64,000 nucleotides of DNA from Pyrenophora tritici-repentis. Taxonomy: Eukaryota; Ascomycota; Dothideomycetes; Pleosporales; Pleosporaceae. Below the pieces are notes generated by a model that worked only from the letters and a program-made list of their open reading frames with translations, had not been told where the DNA came from and searched no databases. Location of the stretch: assembly GCF_003171515.1 (NCBI RefSeq), contig NC_089396.1:1798001-1862000 (forward strand), read 5' to 3'. Below are positions 55,415 through 64,000 of this stretch, one piece after another; the stretch's first letter is position 1; each line of letters begins with the position of its first letter. The position numbers were made by a program, and so were the translations under genes.

Positions 55415-58400
55415 TTAGTGCGCATGTCCATGCCCCTCATGCCCGGCTCCCTTGTCGCCAAAGTCCACCTTCCACCCTCTCGTGATGTAAACCTTGGGAT
55501 CCCTCACAATCACAAACGCCGCCTTCTTGCCCTCAGCGGCATGGTACTCAATAGGCACAGGCTTCCTCCTCTGTGTCTCCTTCTCACCCTCTTGCATGAC
55601 GACGACCTCATGCTTATCCTTCCAAGCCTTTGGCGCGCCAACGATGATGATCTTTTCTACACGCACATTCTCCATGGTCTTGACGTACTTCTCGTACTTG
55701 ACGGTACGTTTGGTGCTCGTGTCGAGATTAGACGATGTGAAGACCTGGCGGGGGCCGTCAAAGTTGAAGCGGCGGTGGATGAAAGCGCCCATTTCGTAGT
55801 CAAAGGTTTCGCCGTCGTCAAGGTAGAGGGTACCGTCTGCGTTGCCGTCCTTGTCAAGAGCGACGACGAGCGTGAATGGGTCATACTTCATCAGGCCTGA
55901 GGAGCGACGGGGACGGTCGCGGCGCGAGATGACGTTGCCGCCCTGCATGAGAAGAGGAATCTTCTCTAGAGGGGCAGGGACGGTATGGTGACCTTTGCCT
56001 TGGTACGTGGTGTAGTCGAAGTAATCGTAGTAAGGCTGGTCATCTGCAATATAGACAGAGACGCTATCAGCACCCTCCTTGGTGACTGGCTTGGCCAACA
56101 GACCAGTAGAGCCGATGTACAACTGGTCATCGATCGCGAAACCAGCCTCATCGTCAGGGTGGACGTAGAAGTTGGGTCGGATGATGGGAGCGCCGCTTGT
56201 ATGAGCCTCATGAAAAGCAGTGTACCAAGCAGGCAGAAGCTGATACCGCAGACGAAGAGCCTGAGTAACAATCTCTGTGTAAGGGGAGCCAGCAACGTAG
56301 GGTTCACGACGACGAGTATCGATGTGAGCGTGGCCGCGGAAGAACGGGTAATAGATACCAGCTTGGTACCAACGAGTGAAGAGCTCTTTGCTCGGGTTAC
56401 CGAAGAAGCCGCCAACATCTGCTCCACCAAATGGAAAACCGGAAATTCCCTGGTTGAGCACCATGGGAATGGAAGCTTCCAGGTGAGGCCAGTCCGCTTG
56501 GTTATCACCCGTCCACATGGCAGCGCTGCGTTGACTGCCAGAGTAGAAGGCACGCGTTAGCACAAACGGTCGGCGCAACTCGCCCTTCTTACGTTCCATG
56601 ATGGCCTGGTACGTGGCGTTGTGGAAAGTCATTCCGTTGATGTTGTGCACGTCGCGGTGTTCCCAATTGCCATGGTGGATGTTGTCTTTGGGCATAGTCG
56701 TCTCAGGGCCATTGAAGACCGATGGCTCGTTCATATCATTCCAGATAAAAGTGTTGGGTGCGGTGCCAACGAACTTGTCGTACTTGAAGAGACTCTTCCA
56801 CCAGTCGATGGCGGCAGGGTTGAAGCAGTCGATCCACATGGAAGAGCCAGGCCAGCACCAGCCTTCGTACTGGGCACCGTCCTTGTTCTTCACAGCCAGG
56901 TCCTTCTTCTTCATCTCGTCGATGACGGGGTAGTCGTGAGTGTTCTTGATGTGAGGGTCAATGATGGCAACGAGCTTCCTTTGATGCTTGTCAAGGTGCT
57001 CGTGCATGGTATCAGGGTTGGGGAAGGTCAGAGGATCCCAGGTGAAGTACTTCTTCTCTTGTGTGTACTCAATGTCGAGCCAGATGACATCGTAGGGGAT
57101 GTTGAACTTGTCGAATCTACGGTCTACATCCTTGACATCTTCATCAGAGACGTAATTCCAGCGGCACTGGTGGTAGGCGATGGCGAAGGACTGAGGCATG
57201 GCAGTATAACCAGTCAGTTCACCATACTGGCGAGTGAGGTCCTGGGGAGTCGGTCCAAGGAAAACGAAAACGTCCAGCAGGCCACTCTCGGAGATCCAAT
57301 GGGTCTGAGTATCAGTATGTCCTTCAACACCAAGTGCAAGTGGGTTGGCCGTGTTCCTCTTCTTGGTGATGTCAATCCAAGTCTCGGCGGCGTTGAGCCA
57401 GAAGACACCGACGGTCGAGCCCTTGCGATGAGCTTGCATGAACGGGATAGAGCCGTAGAGAGTCATGGGGCTGTCGATCAGGTACTCGAAGACGTCGGCG
57501 TTGAACAGGCGATATGGCTCGGTGTATGCATCGTCACCGCCCCTGGACATGTCAGCTTTGCATTGTAGCTTGATTGGAGTGCACATACCTCGTGGTCTTG
57601 AGAGATAGCCTAGTCGCATGCTCAGGAATACCAAAGACGTGTGCGTAGCCAGGGAACGAGATGTCCATCGCAACAGCCTCAGGACCTTTGGGCTTGCTAT
57701 CGGTGTTACCACCGAAGCTCTCATCCCACCATGTGCTCTCGTCTTCGCCCGTCTCCTCGACCTTCTTCTCCTCTTCCTTGGTCTCCTCCTCACCTTCCTT
57801 CTTCTCTTCCTGAGGCTTCTCGACCTTCCGGCGCCAGTGCTCGATGTTCATGAAGCCACGCTCGTTGAACTTGACCTGGGTCTCGCCATCTCGCTGAAAC
57901 TCAATGCCGAAAGGTGCGTGTCTAATGATAGCTTGATGCTTGCTGCCCTTGCCGTAGACGACCTTTGTATATCCGTCCGCTGCATCAGGGCTCAAAGCAG
58001 CACCCGCAGAGGGCTTCAACCCCCCAACGAGAGCCCATTGGCCAGCCTCATTGTATCGCTCCTTCCTCGCCTTGCTGTCGTGTCGGAGCTCGACGTCGCC
58101 CTTTGCCCTTTTCTCCTCGTCGAGGGTAACGCGTGCAACGCCGGAATCGAGGAATGTAACGGTAAGAGGCAGTCGGACCTTCTCCTCGCCCTCCTTCAGT
58201 GTCTTGAGCACAATAGTATCCAATTGGCCGTCTTTGAAGGTGAGCGAGGCGGGATCGAGCACGTAGGGTGAGCTCCAGGAGCTCGAAGCGGATACGTCAT
58301 CAGCGAATTGACGATTGCGCTTGCAGAAGCCGGATTGGTCGCAAGTTTTGAAGTTCTCGTGCTTTACAGATTCTGAGGACTGTTAGCAGGCTGAAAATAC

Positions 58401-58548
58401 ATAGGACGAGGGCATGGTAGCCGATCGGGATAGATGTGTGCAATGGGGAGCTTCGCTACTTACCAGCAGGCACGAACAAACAACATAACAACGCGAATAG
58501 CATAAAAAGCGAAGTCCACCGGGGACCTCGTTGACGCCTTGTGCTCAT
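55415..58548 (-). CDS. Glucosidase II alpha subunit (GH31)
   Basis: An ER-lumen enzyme that trims the two inner alpha-1,3-glucose residues from N-glycans during protein folding control. Exons 58548-58464, 58372-57589 and 57542-55415 join in frame to 998 aa. The N terminus (MSTRRQRGPRWTSLFMLFALLCCLF) is a signal peptide; mature sequence begins with the conserved KHENFKTCDQSGFCKRNR. A Glu/Lys-rich insert lies at about residues 200-230. The GH31 barrel contains VIWLDIEYT, WNDMNEPSVF (catalytic Asp nucleophile near residue 558) and MWTGDNQADW (acid/base Asp near 632), followed by GFPFGGADVGGFFG. The C terminus ends His-rich without a retention signal, as expected because the beta subunit retains it. 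Confidence 0.96.
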
Positions 58549-59143
58549 GACTGGCAGCTCTTGAATTCCACGTTTGCCAGCCGTGAATATAGCATCACAG
58601 TGTCCTTCTTGTCTGGGATACGCCGCAGTTGACTGGATCGCAGCTTTGACCACGTTAACCTTCGGCCCGTTAGGTGCTAGCGTCTCGTTGGATGCTGGCG
58701 AGGAATGGTCGACTGCTTGGAGGGCCGTGAAGGTTGGAACAATTTCTGCCATAATGGTGGTTTCTTGAAAGAGAGTATGTAGAGCCCTGCATTTTATTTT
58801 GTAATCTAACGTTGCTTTCATCCCGTGGTTGCGAAGCTCTTGGTACCATGGCGAAGATGGTACACAATTACATCGTATTACCACCGTTTCCACGAACCTC
58901 TAGAATCCAAGCGCGAAAACCACATCTACTCGCTGTCGCAAATATCACCGAAGAATACAGCTATCCATCACCAACCAACGTTCAACACTCAAGGCCGTGT
59001 TCAACCTCGCACGCGCCAAGTCTCAGGGTCCAGGTCCTCGCCCATGCACAAATGCGGCATAACTTTATGCACAAGCTACCCCACTAGACAGCTCACGGCC
59101 GGCCAGCAACCCCCCACCGCCCGTGTAGAAAAACCACAGCTAG
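58549..59143. promoter_or_regulatory. Divergent region between glucosidase II and NDK
   Basis: About 0.6 kb (0.73 kb if NDK starts at 59276) holding the promoters of two housekeeping genes. No specific site identified. Confidence 0.45.
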
Positions 59144-59275
59144 ATGTCGGCCACGTCCCCTGACTCTGCACCTCAATTCCCCTCTGGCATTCCCGATCCA
59201 CCAATCTTCCAGAAACTAGGTCCAAAGGACAGAGCCCGTTTACGACAAAACATTGAACACCAATTCATCGCCAAC

Positions 59276-59999
59276 ATGACTACCGAGCAAACGTAGGTGG
59301 TTGCTTTCCGCTTTGGGTGTGTGTGTGTGTGTGTGTGTAGGGTATGGGCTGACGGATACAAATAGCTTCATTGCTGTCAAGCCTGATGGTGTTCAGGTAT
59401 GTGTATTCTTCAATGCAGCGTCACTGCTTTCCACTGTCGTCCTCGATTCATTCAATTGAGATGAGGACAATTGGGATTGGAAAGCGGGGTGTTGCCATCA
59501 AAAGCATAAACAACACAGCTAACACCCTCAACAGCGTGGCCTGATCGGCCCCATCATCACCCGCTTCGAGAACCGCGGCTTCAAGCTCGCAGCCATCAAG
59601 ATGGTGACTCCCTCCAAGGAGCACCTCGAGAAGCACTACGCCGATCTCTCCGACAAGCCCTTCTTCCCCGGTCTAATTGCCTGTACGTTCCATCCATTCT
59701 CTCTTAATCCCAATCACCATACTAACATTCCAACAGACATGGGCTCCGGCCCCGTCTGCGCCATGGTCTGGGAAGGTCGCGACGCCGTCAAGACCGGCCG
59801 CTCCATTCTCGGTGCCACCAACCCCCTCGCCTCCGCGCCCGGCACCATCCGTGGCGACTACGCCCTCGACGTTGGCCGCAACGTCTGCCACGGCTCCGAC
59901 TCCGTCGAGAACGGCAAGAAGGAGATTGCTCTCTGGTTCAAGGAGGGTGAAGTGCAGAGCTGGAAGAGCGCTCAGCACGACTGGGTTTACGAGAAGTAG
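59276..59999 (+). CDS. Nucleoside diphosphate kinase
   Basis: Transfers gamma-phosphate from ATP to nucleoside diphosphates through a phospho-histidine, balancing the NTP/dNTP pools. Exons 59276-59292, 59366-59396, 59535-59682 and 59737-59999 join to 152 aa, exactly the family length. Motifs include [48 protein letters not shown] and the active-site [10 protein letters not shown] with the catalytic His, ending in WVYEK. Exon 1 gives MTTEQ, the usual start. The same frame is open upstream to an ATG at 59144, which would add 44 residues (see findings). Intron 1 contains a GT microsatellite at about 59318-59339. Confidence 0.96.
59318..59339. repeat. GT dinucleotide microsatellite
   Basis: About ten tandem TG units in the first intron of the NDK gene. 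Confidence 0.9.
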
Positions 60000-60202
60000 A
60001 GTGCAGTGTTCCATCTTAGGTACGCTTGCATGACAACTCGGGACACAAGACGAGTCCGTTAGAAGGGCTGGGTGACTTTGTTGCTCGGGCTGAGGGCCGT
60101 TTGCGTCGACTATGAGAAATGATAGCATGACAAGGAATAAAAGTAAATGGGGTTCTTGTATACCCTCTACATATGTCCGCTATTTCGAGTGAAGTTCCCA
60201 TC

Positions 60203-63200
60203 TCAAGCCTCCGTCTTCCCAGCCACCTTATCTCTACTCCTAGTCTTCCGTCCACTCTCCTCCTTCTCCCTCAAATCCTGCTGCACCTTGTCCAAAAACC
60301 ACATCCTCAATTTCTCCACCTCGCGCCACTCGCCCTCCCCACGCTCCACACTCGGCCCCTTGACCTCTTCTCTCGCCCTCAACTCGCCAAATGCACCCCG
60401 CTTAGCACCCCACACGGGCTTGCCCCAGCGCCATACACACCACGCGCTCTCATTCGCGCTGCACAGCATGGGCTGTCTGTTTAAGCTCTTGACTGCAAAA
60501 GCTCGCAGGAGTACCACGTCACCGACCTGCACCTCAGGCAGCGCCGTTTCATATGCGCGGAAACATTGTACAGTTGTTGTTGTACCGGTGTCAGCCCAGG
60601 TACTAGCGTCCGTGATGTGAAAGGTGGTAGTCCAGTGTTTTGGGCCTTTTTTCGCCTTCTCGGGCGCGGTGCTGGGTGAGGTTACGAGGGCGAGGACGTC
60701 GGGATTGGCGGCCGAGTGGAATTGGGAAGAGCGGTTGAGGAAGTAGACGAGGTCTTTTAGGGGTGTGTAGTAGGCGAGGGGTGTAGAGAGGCCAATTGAA
60801 GGCTGTGTCTCTGTGGAAGGGGGAGGCGAAGAGGCGTCGATGAGGGTGGGGGATGCGGAGCGAGATGTTACTTCCTTGGTCTCGGTGTCGCTTTGGAGGG
60901 AATGGAGACCTGCGGAAGTGGCTTGAGTGAATTGAGGCGTCAGCATGGTGTCTTGATCCTGCGGCGCACTGATGGAGCTGAGCTGGGAGCCCGTAGTCGT
61001 TCGCTGCGTTTCCCGTGGTGTGCTAATTTTGTTCCTGCGACTGGCTGGCCTCTGACTGTGGGTGAAGCCGTTGTCTGCGCGTGGTGAATGGCGCGCAAGG
61101 TCGTCAACCTCTAGTTGCGACGAGCGTTTGCTGCCGCCACCTTTTCCGGACGACACGTGCTTGTGTAACCTCTGGCTTGTCTTGAGTGTTCCTTGGTCGG
61201 AAACGTCTTCTGGAATCTCGGATGATGCTTCATAGGCCTGTCTCCTCGTCATACGAACGTTACGAGGGCTGGGTGTCGCTGCAGTCGATCCAGCAGACCG
61301 AAGTCGCCTAGCTGGACTACTGGCAAGAGACTGTGTGTTGAAGGAGAGATTAGACTCCGCAGGACTACTGCTCCTGACCTTAGCCATCTCTTGAACATCA
61401 TTGCTCTCTCCTCTTCTCCTCGACCTTGGCAACGGCCTTAGTGACTGCTCTGCAGCTGTGTTGTCTCCGTGCGCCCCAATGCCATCCATATCATCAGAAG
61501 GAATGACAGTGGATATAGACTGCTCAGTCCTAACACTCCCCTCCTCCTCCGAGTCTTTCACATAGGTCACTTGGGAAAATCTTCCTTGTGATGCCCCCAG
61601 CTCCTGTGATGGTTGATAACTGGAAATGAATCGATCACGTTCTTCGATCTGAGACGGACCAGCATCCGACATTGCACCAAAACTCATTCGTGAACTTTGC
61701 TTCCGTGGGCTTTTATGAGAAGTGGTGATGTCAGCGAACGACAGAGTGTTTACCGGTGACTGGAGATTTGAATGGGAGCGAAGGCTATACGGTGAGGTCT
61801 GCGTAACATCTTGAGAAGGTGACATGGCTGAACGAGTGCTTGTCCTGGCAGGTGAGAGGGCTGACCGTGCAAGGGAAGTCATCGTAGCTTTGCTCCTTGT
61901 TGATCGAGTAGTGCGCTTGTGGGTAGGTGCTTCCGCCTTCATGGGTGATGCGGACATCTTCGCTTTCGATCTGGTGTTCCTGGTAGGTATCGTAGCTACT
62001 GGCGACATTTCCATCTCCCCAAATTCGCTCGCAGACGCAGTCGGTGTATTACTACGGTCTACAGGGGCCATTTGCAAATTCGATTCATCCGGTTGCATTA
62101 TAGGATCCTCTTCTATGGACTCCACTTTGATTTCCAAATGATGTTCCATTCCAGCTGGCTGTTGATCTTCTTGTTTTGGTGACATATGATCCATGGGAAA
62201 GGCATCCTGAAGGTAATCATCGGTCGCCTCGAACGAATGTTCGAACGTATCGTCATCAATATTAGTTTCCGGGTCCTGGAAAGAGGTGTGAGTAACCGCT
62301 TGCTCATTTGGCGCTTCAGAGGCATTGGAATCTTCAGTGGCAGAATCCGGATTTACAAACTCACTATGACTGTCGATATTCATGGTGTCCTGGTCTTGTT
62401 CATGATCCTGGGAGGTAGCCGCCTCCTGTTGATCTTGGGTCGTAGAACTGCGTCTATTGCTGTCTACAGGTGGGGACCCCAGGTCTACAATGGAGTGCTG
62501 TCTACTCGCAGATGGATCCTCTTCAATGCATTGCTCCTCTTGGATATACTCCTCAACTTCAGCAACGGATTGTACATCATCCGCCGCGTCAGATTCCTCT
62601 CCAGCTTGCTCAGTGGCACTTTGCTGCGATACCACAGGATCGAGTTCGGAATCGCTTGCATCTTCCTCGTCTTCTGAGCCAGAGGAGAGTTCGATGACTT
62701 CTGGTTCAACGGTCTCAACTACAGTGATTTGAGATTCAGCTGCAACGGCCTCAACTGCAGTGGTTTGAGATTCAGCTGCAGCGAGCTCAACGTGATCGTC
62801 TGTCGCATCGACACTCGGTGCCCTCTCGATTACCACAGATGACTCTTCTGCTGGAGCAATTTCGGCAATGGTCTCTGTAACAGTAGCCGGTGCTGATGTG
62901 GAAAGCTCCGTATCCCTCTCTTTCTCTGGTTGAGCTTCCGGTTCAGGCGAAGACAGTTGCATCGGGCCGCGAGAGATGGGACGTGAAAGTGAAGCGCCAT
63001 CCATACCGAACGTGAACCGCACGGGTGTGAAGGCAGACTCGTGATTTGGGTGAAAGACGGATGCCCTTGATGAGCCAATAGAGCTGAAGAAGGAAGTCTC
63101 GCCGATGTAGCTTGCTTCACTTGGCAAGTCTTCCTCTTCTTTCACCTGGGTCTCCGCTTGCGCAGATTGTTCGCTGGCAATGGTGCGGTCAAAGTATGAG

Positions 63201-63991
63201 AGGGCATTAACATCTGACCCGCCAGGAAATGGTGATGGTAGTGGGAGGGTGGACTCAGCCAAGGGTTTGAGAGTTGGACTCGCAGGCTCCTTGCCGATCG
63301 GGGTCAACGGACCCACCGCCACAAAAATTGGCACATCGATTTGGAGGTTAGGTAGTGTCGGAGGTGGCATAACAATCCTCGGGGCGCCACTCGATGAAAC
63401 GGGTCCCGACGCAGCAACTGAAGACTGCTGTACCTCTACCATCTCGAAATCAGTATTTTCGACCGTCAAGTCTTCTGTATCATCTCTGGCCCTATTTTCG
63501 CCGGCTGCCCACTCAATATCAGCCAGTACGTCTTCAGTTCGCTCATGCTGACTTTCATCGCGTTCGGTGTCCTCGTCGGTGGTGCTCATGCTGATTCCTT
63601 CAGGTTGGTTTTGTATTGGGTCTTCCTCCTCCGTGTTGACTTCAGTGTCCACCTCAGTGTCGCCACCAAAGGCATACTGTGCGTCCGACGACATGTTTTC
63701 GTCGGGACCATCATAAAGTTCCAAGTAGTCGGTGTTGCGGGTGGCTTCGTCCTGTGTCCGTGTCAATTCTGCCTCAGGGGGAGCAGCCGCTTCCTCTCCT
63801 TCCTGTCCCTCTACTGTAACGACGGCATTTCCTATAGATCCCTCCGGTTTTCGCTGCTCTTGCTCGGTGTCTATATGACCGGCTGCAACCGAGAGCACCT
63901 CAAACTTGGAGGGCGATACAGGCGTCCGAGGAAGTTGTGCTGGCCGGCTAGGCGATGCCAAGAAAGAATCAAGCTCCTCGTCCAGTGTCAT
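60203..63991 (-). CDS. Large protein with C-terminal POT1/Cdc13-type telomeric OB fold
   Basis: An intronless frame of 1262 aa from ATG 63991 to 60203. Residues 1-1060 are acidic, Ser/Thr/Glu-rich and apparently disordered, with many SP/TP sites and basic patches (RNTRSKAKMSASP, RRTRSTRSK) near residue 670. The last 200 residues form the only clear domain: TPLAYYTPLKDLVYFLN, HWTTTFHITDASTW, VQCFRAYETALPEVQVGDVVLLRAFAVKS and SANESAWCVWRWG, matching the Telo_bind OB fold of POT1/Cdc13 proteins that bind single-stranded telomeric DNA. A Lys/Arg-rich coil follows. The frame remains open to the window edge, so an upstream exon or start cannot be excluded. A role in telomere end protection is inferred from the domain. 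Confidence 0.8.
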   Translation of the reverse strand: MTLDEELDSFLASPSRPAQLPRTPVSPSKFEVLSVAAGHIDTEQEQRKPEGSIGNAVVTVEGQEGEEAAAPPEAELTRTQDEATRNTDYLELYDGPDENMSSDAQYAFGGDTEVDTEVNTEEEDPIQNQPEGISMSTTDEDTERDESQHERTEDVLADIEWAAGENRARDDTEDLTVENTDFEMVEVQQSSVAASGPVSSSGAPRIVMPPPTLPNLQIDVPIFVAVGPLTPIGKEPASPTLKPLAESTLPLPSPFPGGSDVNALSYFDRTIASEQSAQAETQVKEEEDLPSEASYIGETSFFSSIGSSRASVFHPNHESAFTPVRFTFGMDGASLSRPISRGPMQLSSPEPEAQPEKERDTELSTSAPATVTETIAEIAPAEESSVVIERAPSVDATDDHVELAAAESQTTAVEAVAAESQITVVETVEPEVIELSSGSEDEEDASDSELDPVVSQQSATEQAGEESDAADDVQSVAEVEEYIQEEQCIEEDPSASRQHSIVDLGSPPVDSNRRSSTTQDQQEAATSQDHEQDQDTMNIDSHSEFVNPDSATEDSNASEAPNEQAVTHTSFQDPETNIDDDTFEHSFEATDDYLQDAFPMDHMSPKQEDQQPAGMEHHLEIKVESIEEDPIMQPDESNLQMAPVDRSNTPTASASEFGEMEMSPVATIPTRNTRSKAKMSASPMKAEAPTHKRTTRSTRSKATMTSLARSALSPARTSTRSAMSPSQDVTQTSPYSLRSHSNLQSPVNTLSFADITTSHKSPRKQSSRMSFGAMSDAGPSQIEERDRFISSYQPSQELGASQGRFSQVTYVKDSEEEGSVRTEQSISTVIPSDDMDGIGAHGDNTAAEQSLRPLPRSRRRGESNDVQEMAKVRSSSPAESNLSFNTQSLASSPARRLRSAGSTAATPSPRNVRMTRRQAYEASSEIPEDVSDQGTLKTSQRLHKHVSSGKGGGSKRSSQLEVDDLARHSPRADNGFTHSQRPASRRNKISTPRETQRTTTGSQLSSISAPQDQDTMLTPQFTQATSAGLHSLQSDTETKEVTSRSASPTLIDASSPPPSTETQPSIGLSTPLAYYTPLKDLVYFLNRSSQFHSAANPDVLALVTSPSTAPEKAKKGPKHWTTTFHITDASTWADTGTTTTVQCFRAYETALPEVQVGDVVLLRAFAVKSLNRQPMLCSANESAWCVWRWGKPVWGAKRGAFGELRAREEVKGPSVERGEGEWREVEKLRMWFLDKVQQDLREKEESGRKTRSRDKVAGKTEA

Positions 63992-64000
63992 GTCCTCCTT

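Overview
This window is nuclear DNA of a filamentous ascomycete. Genes are dense, carry short introns (about 45-80 nt, with GTANGT-like donors and CTAAC-like branch sites) and belong to fungal families. The gene families and repeat types suggest Dothideomycetes, probably Pleosporales; this is inference from content, not from a marker gene. No tRNA, rRNA, CRISPR or bacterial-style operon was seen.

Region 1 (1-22.2 kb) is an ordinary gene-rich arm. It holds the CCT8 chaperonin subunit, mitochondrial ribosomal protein mL46, a DUF4360-like secreted protein, a Zn2Cys6 transcription factor, an NSRP1-like and an NFKBIL1-like nuclear protein (divergent pair), a GH11 xylanase, a multi-pass membrane protein, an EBP/EXPERA-type sterol isomerase-like protein and a CBM21 glycogen-targeting subunit of protein phosphatase 1. 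Exons were joined by hand, and every joined model below keeps its reading frame.

Region 2 (22.2-33.6 kb) is sparse: about 8.3 kb with no gene I can support, then a three-exon, eight-cysteine secreted protein and a mitochondrial BolA-like protein.

Region 3 (33.8-52.3 kb) is a transposon island. One dead short-chain dehydrogenase (SDR) gene is split by two complete hAT elements in opposite orientation, each with a perfect 8-bp target duplication. A small cysteine-rich secreted protein gene survives beside them. It is followed by a 3.4-kb Tc1/mariner-like element with about 100-bp inverted ends and a second, opposed gene, then directly by a decayed Fot1/pogo element. A fungal membrane-protein gene next door has been hit by four small hAT-type MITEs. 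Two of these carry swapped target duplications, which shows that the 170 bp between them was inverted by recombination; undoing this on paper reopens the frame.

Region 4 (53.1-64 kb) returns to host genes: a divergent pair of F-box-like paralogues, glucosidase II alpha (GH31), nucleoside diphosphate kinase and a long protein ending in a POT1/Cdc13-type telomeric OB fold.

The host genes are independent housekeeping or secreted functions rather than a pathway cluster. The most informative part is the island: the order of insertions, the inversion, the two-gene Tc1 element and the secreted protein inside it.
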